Below, one piece after another: positions 44,585 through 57,358 of a DNA stretch of 64,000 nt. Source of the DNA: Adiantum capillus-veneris (taxonomy: Eukaryota; Streptophyta; Polypodiopsida; Polypodiales; Pteridaceae); NCBI GenBank assembly GCA_014529385.2, contig CM043962.1, positions 89,121,180 through 89,185,179 on the forward strand, read 5' to 3'. Numbering within the stretch: the first letter of the stretch is position 1; each line of letters starts with the position of its first letter. A model generated the notes under the pieces. It was given only the letters and a program-made list of their open reading frames with translations, made no database searches and had not been told where the DNA came from. The translations under genes were made by a program, and so were the position numbers.

Positions 44585-47434
44585 TCAGAGTATTTTTCTC
44601 CACTTGTGATTCACATACACCATTGTCTCTCTCCACCTTCTTTGACTTTCACGAGCTCCGGAGTTGTTGTATGCCATTGATCTTTTAACTTTTTGTTGTT
44701 GTAAATGTCTGATGGCTTGTGCTGTTGCTGAATTTGCCAAGACTTCTTTTGCCTGCATTCGATGAATGATTCTACGATAGAACCATTCAAATAGTTCTCT
44801 CAAACTGTTAGCCTTGATTCGAGAGCCACCATGTCGTGTGTGCCTGAAATAAGCATTTCTCGCCATGTAATGAGACTTTCCATCCCTTGGGTATTCCATA
44901 TTGTCGGGTTCCCATACTTTTGTATAAAATATGGTAAATGATTGAAGATGATGTGCTGGATATGAAAACAGATTAGTTAGAATGTTTTACACTCACATAT
45001 TTGCACATAAGAGAGAATGAAATACACGATAATACCATGTAGTGAGTAATCTGGTTGTCTGTCCATGCTGTCTTGAATGATTTTTTCAGAAGATTGAAAT
45101 TCTCCTTGAACTTGTTCATATCACCTTGTGACCAGTCATCTTTGTCGCACATGACAAATAGAATGTCTATTGATCGCCAAACCTCAGCCTTCGCGTTACG
45201 AGTAGTTGGTTCTTGGTCTTTGACTGCAATATGTATCTTTTTCCAGCTCTGATACTCTACCTTGCTAACATAAGATGTGTTATATATTTTTCCATGTTTT
45301 GTTAGCTTCGGATCTCTTGTACCTTGGGGTTTAGATAAAAACCTCCGTGCCTTCACCCCACCGATGGATGGTTTGCATGGGACATCCTTCTCAACAGTTG
45401 ATCTCTTTTCATCCCGCTGGATTTTCACATTGCCACCATGAAGCCCCATATCCGACAGTACCATTTCTAAGCACTGCAGGGCGTCTTGTCGTTCTACCGA
45501 GTTCTTAATCTTCCAAGCAAACCCGATGTATAAGTAGACCAATTTCTCCACAATTCTACAAAGGGCATGCATTGTACAAATGTAGACATTCACAAGTGGT
45601 ATTTTCAAAACCGATCGAAAAGCAGGATCCTCAATGTGACGTGTTGGAGCTTTTCTCCACCACTTTGGGTCCATGACCTTTGCAGGATCCATGCAGAACA
45701 AACACGGCGACTTTGCCATTGCACCCATTCCACAATTATACATGCACTTTAATGTTTTGAGGTCACCTGCAAGATGCCACTGAACTTGAAAGTCTCCTCT
45801 TCCATCTAGACGTTGTACCTCTCCCTGGTTAGTCTGTCGATCAATCACCTCCGGAATATTGGTTCGATGGAACACCCAATATAGAATCTCATGATCTTCT
45901 TTCTTTACCTGCAACACTAAATAAATGAGACTTAAGTAGATGTGAACATTTGAGCTTACCTGAGAATCTCGCTTACCTTAAACGCACCAAGCCACCATAT
46001 GTTAGATTCTGATTGAACACTAAAATATAAAGGATCATCACTGGGACACTTTGAGAGGGCTCTATTCATTAAAGTAATAGTAACACGCTCTAGCTTTTTC
46101 TCTTTAACAAGCTCACACTCATCCAGTTTTAACACAAAATGTAATACCCCTCGTGACTCTTCAAATGTGATGTTGTAAAACTCCACCATTCTCTTCTATA
46201 ATATCCGCAGGTCCATAAAAATATTATTGAACTCATCATATGCCATGTTTGCTCCATGGCCACTGTAAGTTGCTTTAATATGAAAGGGCTGTCCAAGATA
46301 GTCTCCCTGTGTCTCGTTAAGTTGAAGCCTCTCTTTCCAAACACTTGAGGCTGATGGTAGAAGTTTGGATTTTATACCCTTCTTAACAAAGATGGATGAG
46401 ACAGACTTTTGGATAGCCGAATATCCTCTTTTGCTTACACCAAGTGAATCAAGTGTGACTTGTATCTCTTTTGCAGGCACTGAGTTCTCTGAAATAAAGC
46501 GGTCCACTACATTTCGTTGTAGGACCTTAAACTTCTTGTCATGTACTATATTTGCTCCCAGGCTTCTACTTATAAGTGGCTTCAATCTCTTTCCTATATT
46601 GGCTTTGGGGTCAATGTTTTCCTTGTCAGGATAGATTGAATCTCTACATGAAGACAATGCATAAGTAAATAACAGAAAATTTGCTTCACTAACACTATTT
46701 AGGCACATGAAAACAATGCATAACAAGAAAAAACAAAAAGATTACTTAACTAAGACAATGTAGCCAACCAAGAAGCATCACCTTAATGCTCGGATTCTTT
46801 TCTTGAGACCTCCTAATGCAACCTGCAATGTTTCAAGATTGCGCAATTTCTTCTTTCGGATATGACCACCCAAGATGGTGTCCTTCATTTGACAACTTCA
46901 CACCTTTCCTTTCAGTTCTTGTACCTCTGTTTTATGTTGCAAAATGGTAACCTGATCTGTAGAATGTAAATGTGAAAGGCGAACAATCTCACATTGTTGA
47001 GCTTGGACAATGCCCTTGTAAGTTTCAGCTTCTCTTGTAAGCGATTTACAATAACCCAGAAGGCCCTTTTCTCCATCACCAGCAAAGGTCAATAAGCTTG
47101 TAGGATTGAAAAACGGTGGAGACGCATTAGTCATTGGATTCTTAGGGTAGAGAGAGCCTCTCATCCAGATATCTATGTGTTTAGCTCCCTGAGCTCTAAG
47201 CGTGTCTATGGAAGCGGGAGGTATATGTGTGTTTGTTTTACTGCGCTTAATCAATGGTTGGTACTCATTGTCCAAATCAATGTGAAGGTGATATTTGGCC
47301 CGTTTCTGGGTAACATTTGTGCCATTTGAGGAGTGCGCCATTAGCCAAATGTGCAGGTTTAATGGAAAGTGAATAGTGGCTGCGCCTTCGTCCCTCCATG
47401 TTAGCCTCATTCCCTCCATATTGACGAGATTCAT
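44585..47434 (-). pseudogene. T2 gene G: large transposase-like protein with introns
   Basis: Starts at ATG 47434 (MNLVNMEGMRLTWRDEG). Exon 1 ends in a coiled coil near 46900. Later exons give DSIYPDKENIDPKANIG, QRNVVDRFISEN and, after a stop near 46196, LKLDECELVKEKKLERVTI (first acidic position). They continue with SVQSESNIWWLGAFKV, WHLAGDLKTLKCMYNCGM (second), a CLFC pair, CTMHALCRIVEKLVYLYIGF and HLPYFIQKYG leading to NTQGME (Glu). A one-base loss right after TQGME shifts the frame into the C-terminal part (SHYMARNAYFRHTRHGG). The D...GDLK...CxxC...QGxE layout recalls RNase H-fold transposases of the CACTA/Plavaka/KDZ type, but superfamily is inference. Convergent with gene F. A few lesions make it inactive. 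Confidence 0.6.
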
Positions 47435-47559
47435 TCAATGCAACTGAAAAGAGGATTATCCCTCAATCACTACGAACGAATGTTCAGAAGAGTAAGGACT
47501 CTACTTAAAGTACACTTTTTGAACTTTTACTATGAAAGACCCAGCTCTATTATTTGCCA

Positions 47560-48700
47560 TTTTTTCTAGAGAGAGAGTGCAAAAAATACATTTTCTTAGA
47601 AGGCCCTCCAAATGACCTCCGAAATTCCCTAATGGTTTCCTCTAGCTCACTAGGGTCGTCAGAACACTCATTATCTGCATCATCATCTCATTCAAGATGA
47701 ACTGTAGAATCGTGGAACAACTCTCTGTTCATTTCTTGCTTATGTTTGATTTTTCTTGCTTGATCTGAGATTTGCTAATCATCTTCTTCTATTAACGCAA
47801 CCATGTAATATGGAACTACATCATACCCATCCTGGTCACAAAACTTAGTTGTTGGTCCCTTCGCAATCGCACACACATCTAAGGTTGCTATGATATGTGT
47901 CCATTCTAAAGGTTCTAAGGACTCTTTTGGAAAAGGTTCTAGAATGTATTCCGTGTCCTCGATTGCTCTATCTAGAATACCTTCTTCTTGTTTTAGGCTT
48001 CCACAATTGGATGCCCCACACATCCACAAGTCCTTTGGTTTACCTAATCAATCGGGAATTTCTGACCCTACTACCGTGGTAGAATCGAATTCTTCTACCA
48101 GGGTTCTGTCGACATGTTTGTAGCTATGGTCTTTAAGGTTTATTTGTGTAGTAGTTTCCATGTGTCTGAGGTGTGTGTGATTGTAGCCCCAATCTTGGAC
48201 CATCTTTAATTGTCTCATGAAGGGTCGTCCAAGTATTATGTCATAGTTAGTTTTCTTGCCAAAATCCACTATAGCAAATGTATGCTCGTGCCCGATTCCA
48301 CAAGACTTAACAACTAATTTCTCCAAAATTCCTATGGGTCTCTCCATATAACCGCCAGCTAGTTGCAACTTTATTCTAGTGGTTTTCAAAGACGATTTTC
48401 CCCATTTCTTCCATACATCCTTTGTTGCGATGGCCACACCCACTCCACTGAAGTTAAGAATATCCATGGTGGTAACACCTTCTAATTCAACCGGGAGTGT
48501 GGTGTTTTCATCTTTCCCTTTGTATCTCCTACCTTGTTTAAAGGCACTGGTTGCATGTTTACTTGGGGTTTCTCTAATTCCTTGATTCCTTCTTGCATTC
48601 GTGAATTCGGATCCCTTACTCCAAATTTTTCGAGACATTTTCCTACCGTATTTCACATATTAGGTCTTAATGTGAGACGCTATGCTAGAGTAATGGTACA
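47560..48700 (-). pseudogene. G2 protease region
   Basis: On the minus strand: VTTMDILNFSGVGVAIATKD at the active-site position (the D-S/T-G triad is degraded), LAGGYMERPIGILEKLVV, FAIVDFGKKTNYDIILGRPF and MRQLKMVQDWGYNHTHL, the typical ILGRPF-containing fold of gypsy proteases. A charged downstream linker continues to about 47570 (EETIREFRRSFGGPSKKMYF), where T2 begins. It would process Gag-Pol. Stops and a changed active site mark it as dead. Confidence 0.75.
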
Positions 48701-48914
48701 AGTTACTGGAGTTGATAAGGGTGTTATCAACCCCTGGGAGTCCATACCCTTCCTTGTAGCGAGTTGATGTGATGGTACAACTTTCACATTTGACTTTGCT
48801 TCATACACTCCCATATATCATGGTAATGTTTTCAGAGATACAGGTTGGCTATCCCAAGATTTCACGGATCCCTTGTCTCCCTTATAAGAGTGCATCTCTA
48901 GATCTGCTTGAGGT

Positions 48915-49864
48915 TGTTGGAGGCTCACCATAGCATAGGCAATCTCCCACAAATCTATCAATCCAGAGAGAGAGAGCATGACCCAGCCAGAGCTTGGAGG
49001 CATCACACAAAGAATGTGTGAGAGCGTCATCGGATGCAAAGATTGAGAGGATTCAAGAGCGTGCATCCTCCAATGCAAATAGAAATCATCCCAAATCAAC
49101 TAATGCTAATCGCACATCAAGCATCAATTCAAGCAATCATCTACACACATCAAGCAACGAAGTGAAACACACTAATCTTGGAATCTCTCAAGCACAACTC
49201 TAATTACATGCATTGACGATTAAGCACACAAGATCGCATTCAAGTCGGCCACCCCAACCATGCCCATCATGGTGTCCAAATCAAGTCACACATAATCAAA
49301 TTAAGCTCAAGGCTTCTTAAACCTACACACACACAAGCGCACCATTAGAGGACAACTATAATCCCTCAATCACGAGTACACCCACTCCGCTTAATCGAGA
49401 GAGTTAGATAAGGACTCCACTAATCAGAGTAGCTTAGCATAAGTAAGAGTTAGATTAGAGAAGATCAACACTTCAAAACAATGAAGGAAATTAGATAAAC
49501 ATGATTGACAACATAATGAAGACTAGATTAATTAAGAGAGGATTACACTAATTATATGTGATTAGCACTAGCCTTCTAAGCATGGGCATTAAGCTCAAAG
49601 GCTAGGCCATCAAGAGCTACTCTAGGGAGAGAGTTCTCAAAAGGACCACTCAAGAATGACCTCTCATTAAGCATAGGGCTCTTTTATAGCTTTGGGCCTC
49701 AAACCCTTCAACTATGGGATAAAGGGAGCTCTCTAGCCTAAACTCATACAACTTTGGAACTCCTAAATGAGCCCAAGCCCTATACAATGAGAAGTAAATA
49801 TTGTGCACTATGGCACATCCACAGCTTGATGCATAATTGGTGTAGCCGTTAGCCGTTGCTAACA
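48915..49864 (-). repeat. Left (3') LTR of the nested element
   Basis: 950 bp, TGTTGGAGGCTCACC to GTTGCTAACA. Nearly identical to the right LTR except for a cluster of differences in the first 75 bp. Confidence 0.92.
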
Positions 49865-50651
49865 CTCCCCCCTTCCTAATTTGGCGCATGTCCTCGTGTG
49901 CCGGTGAAGCAAGACACAGTGACATGGTAGAAAGCAAGTCCAAGGAAGAAATGTTAAGCTGCAAAACATAAGAACAAGTAATGATCATCAAAGGCCACCA
50001 AAAATGATAAAAGATGAAGCATAAATGAACAATCATGATTAGGCATAAATTCCATCAATTAGGCACACACACCTAATTCTAGCAATGATTTAGCAACTCA
50101 ATGGGATCAACTTAATCAATCAAAAATTAAACGGAGTAGGTCAATCCACTTACAATTGATTGTATCCAAGCTAATCCTTGCTCCACGCGACGATTCCATC
50201 ATGCACACACATGTGTGCAACTCCGATTCGGTCCAAAATTGATCAAAAAATTGACCAAAATCAACACTCAATCACATGATTAGGCATAGATTAGAGCAAT
50301 TAAGAGTGATGATCCTTCTCAATTAAGGGGATTTAGCATACATTCCAAATCAAAATTAGTGGTTAGGTTAGCACAATTAGCATGAAATTAGCATGGAATT
50401 AGTAAAATTAGCACGAAAATAGCATGAACAAGATGCAAAATTAGTGAAGGTTAGTGAAAAATTAGCAAAATCAAAAGAGAATTTAGGGGTTTTTGGGGTG
50501 AAATGACTCTATACACATCAAATTAAACCTAATTACACTACACACAAATCAAATCCTACCTAATTACAAGAAATCGGTAATCAAATTACTGTTATCTTTT
50601 GCAACCTCAACTCCACTCGCGTAGGCAACCCGTCCCCGACAACGGCGCCAA
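49865..50651 (-). other. Internal region of the nested element, non-coding
   Basis: 787 bp with a polypurine tract at one end and a PBS at the other, AT-rich and full of short ATTAGC/AATTAG words. No open frame resembling gag or pol was seen. Confidence 0.8.
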
Positions 50652-51605
50652 TGTTGGAGGCTCGCCATAGCATAGGCAGTCTCCCATAAATCTATCAATC
50701 CGGAGAGAGAGAGAGAGCATGACCCGGCTAGGGATTGGAGGCATCACACAAAGAATGTGCGAGAGCGTCATCGGATGCAAAGATTGAGAGGATTCAAGAG
50801 CGTGCATCCTCCAATGCAAATAGAAATCATCCCAAATCAACTAATGCTAATCGCACATCAAGCATCAATTCAAGCAATCATCTACACACATCAAGCAACG
50901 AAGTGAAACACACTAATCTTGGAATCTCTCAAGCACAACTCTAATTACATGCATTGACGATTAAGCACACAAGATCGCATTCAAGTCGGCCACCCCAACC
51001 ATGCCCATCATGGTGTCCAAATCAAGTCACACATAATCAAATTAAGCCCAAGGCTTCTTAAACCTACACACACACAAGCGCACCATTAGAGGACAACTAT
51101 AATCCCTCAATCACGAGTACACCCACTCCGCTTAATCGAGAGAGTTAGATAAGGACTCCACTAATCAGAGTAGCTTAGCATAAGTAAGAGTTAGATTAGA
51201 GAAGATCAACACTTCAAAACAATGAAGGAAATTAGATAAACATGATTGACAACATAATGAAGACTAGATTAATTAAGAGAGGATTACACTAATTATATGT
51301 GATTAGCACTAGCCTTCTAAGCATGGGCATTAAGCTCAAAGGCTAGGCCATCAAGAGCTACTCTAGGGAGAGAGTTCTCAAAAGGACCACTCAAGAATGA
51401 CCTCTCATTAAGCATAGGGCTCTTTTATAGCTTTGGGCCTCAAACCCTTCAACTATGGGATAAAGGGAGCTCTCTAGCCTAAACTCATACAACTTTGGAA
51501 CTCCTAAATGAGCCCATGCCCTATACAATGAGAAGTAAATATTGTGCACTATGGCACATCCACAGCTTGGTGCATAATTGGTGTAGCCGTTAGCCGCTGC
51601 TAACA
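50652..51605 (-). repeat. Right (5') LTR of the nested element
   Basis: 954 bp, TGTTGGAGGCTCGCC to GCTGCTAACA, flanked outside by GAGGT. Confidence 0.92.
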
Positions 51606-51610
51606 GAGGT

Positions 51611-52447
51611 CCTGCCTCAAATTCTTCAATAGGAGGAAGGAAGTCATCTTCTCCCATACTGTTTTTAACCCTTTGGCTTAGTTCATTAGCATCATTGGCT
51701 TCCCTTATCTGTCTCCAAAGATCATTTAATCCCTTGTCGCTTTTATACAATTCCGGTGTGATAGGTTGAAACCCTTATGATGTGGAGTCTGTTGTGTTCA
51801 GCACTATCCCAGGTCTTTCTATTGAATGTTTAGCTTTTAATTCAATTTTTGTACTAACAATTAGTCGTTCTGATCCGTGTGTTGGAGGGTTCCTCGGTAT
51901 CGGTACTGGAAGTTCTACTTCCTCTACCTATTTTCTTGAAGTGGGTTTTAGTAAGGTTTGTGTAGTTTGGATCATCTTTTGACACATTTCCGGTCTCTGT
52001 TTTTCCAACTCAGCATAGGGATATGTCATCCATTTTTGTTCCTGAGTTTGGTCGATTTTAAGCCTTGAGTCATATGCTTTCAAGAGTGCCTCTAGATGTT
52101 CGTTTACTTTTTCCACTAGCACAGATCTGCTTGATCCCGCACTTTTGGATTTTGTTTTCTTCTCAAGCTCAATATCTGTTGGTGCTTCTGGTTTTTGAAG
52201 TGCTCGTCTTTCAAGTTTTCTCAGTCTGCCTTTTGTTCACTGTAATTCCTCTGTTATGACAGTTTCTTCTCTTTCTTTTCTCACTTCTACACGTGCTTTT
52301 CTAACTTTCCATGTGTTTCGTTGACTTTTCCATTCAATGCTAGGTGTTTTACATACTGGTTCTTCATTTTCAAGTCCCCCTTTCTCTTTTTGAGCATGAG
52401 CTCATGTGATGACCTGTATAAGTATTACTATTTCATTCTCGGAACAA
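51611..52447 (-). pseudogene. G2 gag-pol linker, charged
   Basis: Minus-strand, frame-broken coding DNA between the zinc-knuckle region and protease. It includes VEKVNEHLEALLKAYDSRLK, KKTKSKSAGSSRS and EGPLLAAAN-like pieces. No catalytic motif; assigned to G2 by order. The nested LTR element is inserted at its downstream side. Confidence 0.5.
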
Positions 52448-52650
52448 CTACTTGAAGGGATAGCCTCCAAAATGTTTATGGTTGCTTTCACTACTTTGGT
52501 TGGATTTTTTGGGCAATCGGCAATCAAATGAGTGATGCCGCAAATCTGGACAATACGCATTGACTCGTACAATTTTCGAATGAGGACAGTCTTTCATAAG
52601 ATAGTCACCCCCACATTTATAGCAAGGTCTCAACGGTTGTCATGGAGCTC
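52448..52650 (-). pseudogene. G2 zinc-knuckle region, degenerate
   Basis: Contains CYKCGGDYLMKDCP and, further on, CPDLRHHSFDC, two imperfect CCHC-type knuckles (a His is lost in the first, a Cys in the second). In the family this nucleocapsid part binds element RNA. Confidence 0.6.
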
Positions 52651-53254
52651 CTTGGGCACCCCTCTATTGATAAGCTAGTCTTGGTCCATTGAAACCTCCA
52701 TTGGCTATGAACAGAAATGTTCTTTTGTCCAAACTATATCTACTTTCTTCTGTAGCCTATGCCGCGGTTGGTGGTCAAACATTGTTGATCATACTCCATG
52801 GTTCCGACGTTCTCGTCTCTTCAGGTGAGTTGTATGTTGGGTAGGCCATTGTTCCACTCGAATCTTCATAGTAAACAGCGACATGTACTAAGGCTTGTTC
52901 CTCTGGTTCTTCCATAGCAGGCATGTATCTCACACCTATCGGCCTTGTCCCTGGGAGTGGTGGTTGTTGTTGCCCTAAAACTAGCTATGGTCGTTCAATC
53001 CCAACTAGTCCTGGCAAATTCCCCACAGTATATCTAGGTACAGGTGGCACTTGAGGTGGTGCTACTTGCGGTTGGGAAACATACTATCGTTCTCTCACAT
53101 ACCCATTATTGTAGTAGCATTCCTCAGTAACATGATCTATCCATTTTTGTTTGATGGCACACCACTTTAATGGTTTAGCCTGTGGCTTGGCAAATGGGCT
53201 AATTCTCTTTAGCACTTCCTCTATCAATTGCTCTTGATTTACTCCTGGTTCATT

Positions 53255-54573
53255 TCATTGTACTGTCTTCCCAAACTTTGACCCACTTTGTTGAGATGAT
53301 GAATCATCATCTTTGTCTCTTAGATCTCCAACTCTGTAGATCTCACAATTATCTACAAGGAACAAAGCCTCTTTGGTTAACTCATTTAAAGTGGGTCTTT
53401 TCTTCATATGCAAATCTTTTTGAAGATCTACATTTCTCAATCCTTGGATAAATATCAACATCATTCTTCATTGAGTCGGTAGTTCTTCCATTGGGCAAAA
53501 ATTTATGTATTGTTTCAGCCGTAGGGCTACCTTCCTAACAGATTCTCCCTCTTTTTGTTGAAACTTGTGGATTTGAGAGACAATATTGTGGGCTATCCCC
53601 CTTTGAGAGAATTCCTTTACAAACTCATCAAAAACTTCTTGGATGGTCCCAAAATTTCTCCTTTCAACAGAGTCAAACTATGTGGCGGCGTCTTCCTCTA
53701 AGGTGAGACTAAATCCTGCAAATTGTGTATCAAAGTCTCTAACCTCTTTTACTCGGATCACTCTCAAAATGTTGCCACATGATCTCTAGGATCCCCTTCT
53801 CCTGAATACCTCTTGTGTACCCATTTCTGGACTTGAGACGGTCTAGCACGTCTTTGTTCTACCAGTCGAATTGTGGAATCTCCTCGTCCCTCTCCCCTCA
53901 CAGGGTCTGGTTTAGGTCTCAATCTTCCATCAACTGTGCCTCCCATCCTAAATCCTCTGTATGACCTTTCAACAGGTGGTTCCATTACAAACCCTCTTTC
54001 TGTCTTGATTCTCTCCACATAGGGGAATCTTGTTGTGGTTGGTATCGTGATTGGCCCCTTGCTTTCCTTGGGATAAGAATAAGAGTAAGTGGGCATGGGT
54101 GAGACTATAGGACTCACATATGAACTATTTGTAATTGGGACTTCGCCTCTATAGAAATATTGTTCCCTCGTCACTGTGGGTCGCAACCATGATTGCAACG
54201 TTTCTGGATTTGCATTGAGATATGAAGGAAAAACTGGTATTTCTACCATTCCAGCTTCCCTGGCTGGGATTCAAGTCTCATCCTCCATTTCCTCAAAGGG
54301 ATTAGTAGACTTACTGGGGGTAGGTTTTAGTCCTTGAGTGACAGCGAGTTATATTGGAATTACCCTAGTGGCTATCAATCTTGCTACCTCTGCTTTTTCT
54401 ATTGGTGTATACTCCCGTCCATAGTTGTCAACATATAGTATGAGACTCCCCTCACCTGATTCATATGAGAATAAGTACAGAGTCTTTTTTGTGCCTAGCT
54501 CAAAGGCAAATGGTGCTAGACATCGAAAATATGTCTTGACTCTCCCATTCAGGTATTCGTAGATTCCTACCAC
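53255..54573 (-). pseudogene. G2 gag
   Basis: On the minus strand an N-terminal piece (MVGIYEYLNGRVKTYFRC, 54573-54349) and a proline- and arginine-rich piece (54249 on) lead to VQKWVHKRYSGEGDPRDHV, the usual start of the gag capsid fold. A frame-broken middle follows, then FIQGLRNVDLQKDLHMKKRP and NELTKEALFLVDNCEI (53464-53255), the end of the fold. Frame changes at about 53760 and 53465 and many stops show that it cannot make capsid. Confidence 0.7.
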
Positions 54574-55500
54574 TCCTTAGCTAGTCGCAACCTTAGTCAC
54601 CTTCTTGTCAAACACCAAGGTGGCATTAGATGGTCTATTAGAGGAGGTATTTCGGTGATTTCAGAAACCATCTTCCCCTTTACCACATTATCCCCATACT
54701 TGTTGTAGTTCTCTGGATCCTTAACTATGAGGTAATGTGTTCCTCCTCATCACGGAATCTATCCCCATCATCATACGCTAGAAGGGTATCCACTCCTTCT
54801 ATTGGTTTTTCCTCAATACATATGCTTTTTCTAACCCTTTCATTAGCATAGAACAAATCCCCATGGGTATTTGGTCCTTCTAAGTAAAGGGTTGTAAAAC
54901 TTAATGTCCAAGGAGGGTTTCTAGAGGTTCTCCCTCCTTCTCCCTGGATTGGTTAGCTAACCGCGTTGTTCCGGTCCGCCATAAGATAAAAGGATTGTTC
55001 AGAGGAGGTGTCGGTTTCACTACCGTCTTCTATGATTGGTGCTAGTGGATCTATTCTAGCTTGGGTCACATTCTCTTCCATAGACACTATGTTGACCTGA
55101 TCTCCTTGTGATTTTTGGTCTCTTTAAAGTTTCTTCTTGATCTCAAATACATCAATCCCTTAACACACCACTACAAATCCAAACCTTTTACCTTTAGAGT
55201 TAGCTCTGGCATGTCTTACTCTGGATATTTTAGCTCTCCAATTGGTTGAATGATTGCCCTTCCGATTAGTCTAGAATTGCTGGACTTTGTTGTTGGCTAT
55301 CTGTACAAAACTTTATACTCTACAAATCTTTGTCAATGGTGGTTCTCTTTTAGTAACATTCAGCCTTGATTAGGAAGAACATGCAAGTATTTCCCATCCA
55401 AAATTTCCATTGGAAGGGTTGAACCCCCGTATATGTTATTATCACTGAATGGACTAGCAAAATGTGTTGTGAGAGCTAAGTGGATTACCTGGCAGGCTCA
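54574..55500 (-). other. Decayed upstream part of the G2 gag region
   Basis: No frame longer than about 60 codons and no recognised motif. Short protein-like pieces on the minus strand suggest an extended N-terminal gag or an upstream ORF that has decayed. Confidence 0.35.
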
Positions 55501-55536
55501 AGCTACTCAGTCTACTCTAAAATTTGGCTGTCAAAC

Positions 55537-56841
55537 TTTATACGCGTATAAAGACTATTATTTCTTCACCAGATATTCTCTACCATTCATGTAACTCATA
55601 GAGACTTTCAAAATGGAAATTGGACCACTTTAGTGTGAGTTACAATCTGATGCAGATTGATTTTGGATTTATTTTTTATTTTTTTGCACTTACAGACTCA
55701 AATTATTTCCAACTTGAGTGTAATCTTGGCTATTGGCTTGTAAGATCCCTTAGAATGCAATGATATGCCCCAGTTCAACTTTGGACGTCAACAGGGTCAA
55801 AAAGACTTTATATGCGTATGGTCTTTTTAACCAGCTTGACTAGATTTTTGTAGGTTTGTGCTTATAGTTGTGTGTTGACACTCCCTGTATGGTCTTAAGT
55901 TCAAATAATGGTCAATAGCATCAAAAAAACACTTTATACGCGTATAAATTCTTTAATGGCCAATTGACATGAAACTTGCTCCAAAGGTAGCCCAACACTC
56001 AGGGACTTCACAGATATTCTCTGACTTGAGTTTGGAATCAAGTTTGTTCAAGTTGTGGCCAAAAAGGAGTATGTAGAGTGTTTGTATTGTTTCTTGGTCT
56101 TTTTAATCTCAGTTTTGGTCCAAATGCAGTAAAATATGAGTTATGGACTTCCCCAAGGATTTAGGAAACTTTGGACATATACCTTTGTACAATTTGAGTC
56201 TATTCTAGGCTGCAAGACTTTATACGCGTATGAAGTCTATTTGACCAGAATGAACTTAAACCTCAGCCCACTGTTCTCTTTTGTGTGTACTCCAAGCATA
56301 TGTGATCAAAATCAAGTTTTGATGCCAGTGACTCACCAATTCACCACTTTTCTTTGTTTATGTTTAGAATTTGCAAAATTCTCTCCATATGTAAAGTTAC
56401 CTGACCAAATGGTATGAATTCTTGTAGTCAAGCTTATATAACCCTCCCAAATGGCTTAGTGCTGACAACATACAGGATATTTCCCAAATCTACCTTGGAG
56501 ACTTCATACACGTGGAGACTTCATACGTGTATGAAGTCTCCTATCTCAGAATTCAGATCTGTTTCTACCTTAAGTTCCCCTACTTATCAGTATCATGTAC
56601 ATGTGTTCACATCAAAATTTAAAGCTTAAAAGTGCTTACAAGCACAAGTTTCTTGTTTTTTTGGTTTTTCCTGCTACAACCACTCCGGAGTGCCTTTTGG
56701 CTTTTCGTCCCCATATCTATGCCAAAACTCCCCACTCAAGGTGTTCCTAGGGTATAACTACTCATTTGAACACTCTGGTATAGTCAGTTTCCACAAGTTT
56801 GATCCCTTTTGAGCTCTAGATACTTTATACGCATATGAAGT
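55537..56841. repeat. Phased palindrome array in the G2 leader
   Basis: Palindromes of the type TTTATACGCGTATAAA or ACTTCATACGTGTATGAAGT are centred near 55544, 55814, 55940, 56226, 56529 and 56831. Most spacings are 270-303 bp. The word matches that in the 3' block at 7531-8665. No coding potential. Confidence 0.8.
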
Positions 56842-57339
56842 CTTTTTTTACAGAATTCAGATTTTGATATGGAGGGCCCTTTCCGATGTCTTCTTTTGCC
56901 CTCAGCAATCCTCTGTCATGCAAAACATTGTTATGAACCTTGTTTTGCACTGTTTCAGCTAAGAATCACTCTTTTTTCAAGATTTCAATGCAACCAATCA
57001 ACTCGAGCAAACTTTCATTGATGGACAGCTCTAGATCAAGATCAATCCACCTACCTAAAGCTACTCCTAAACATAAAAATCTGGCTTTTGCAATTGTGAG
57101 TAGATAAGCACTTAACTAACACACATGGACTAGCCAATGCTTTTATCACCTCCTCAACTACTCAAGCTCCCAAACCAATACAATTCTAAACCAAAACCCT
57201 CAACATGCAAGGCAAGACACACGCTTCCTAGTACCTCTCTGTAGGTCCTAACTAAATTAAGATAGAAAGAATACTTTAGAACACCAGAGGAACTCTCACC
57301 TCATAGGATTAGTCTAAGGTCACCTACCTAGGGCTTCAT

Positions 57340-57358
57340 TCTTCGGCAGCGGCGCCAA
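57340..57358 (-). promoter_or_regulatory. Primer-binding site of G2
   Basis: On the minus strand TTGGCGCCGCTGCCGAAG directly follows the LTR end CCAACA. It is the TGGCGCC-type PBS common in plant gypsy elements and near-identical to that of the nested element. Confidence 0.75.

Larger units (their letters stand above)
48915..51605 (-). mobile_element. Non-autonomous LTR element nested in G2
   Basis: LTRs at 48915-49864 and 50652-51605 flank a 787-bp internal region without coding potential. Target duplication GAGGT occurs at 48910-48914 and 51606-51610. On the minus strand the PBS (TTGGCGCCGTTGTCGGGGAC, 50651 down to 50632) follows the right LTR and a polypurine tract GGAAGGGGGGAG precedes the left LTR. 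PBS type, polypurine tract and LTR ends (TGTTGG...TAACA) all match G2, which suggests that it uses G2-type proteins for movement. Total 2691 bp. Confidence 0.92.

Noticed and set aside
46365-46634. Plus-strand ORF within gene G
   Set aside because: Antisense shadow of the well-supported minus-strand transposase exon.
47530-47542. GGGTCTTTCATAG as the right terminal repeat of T2
   Set aside because: Only GGG is shared with T1, there is no left partner because that end is deleted, and no target duplication can be shown; kept only as a possibility in the T2 entry.
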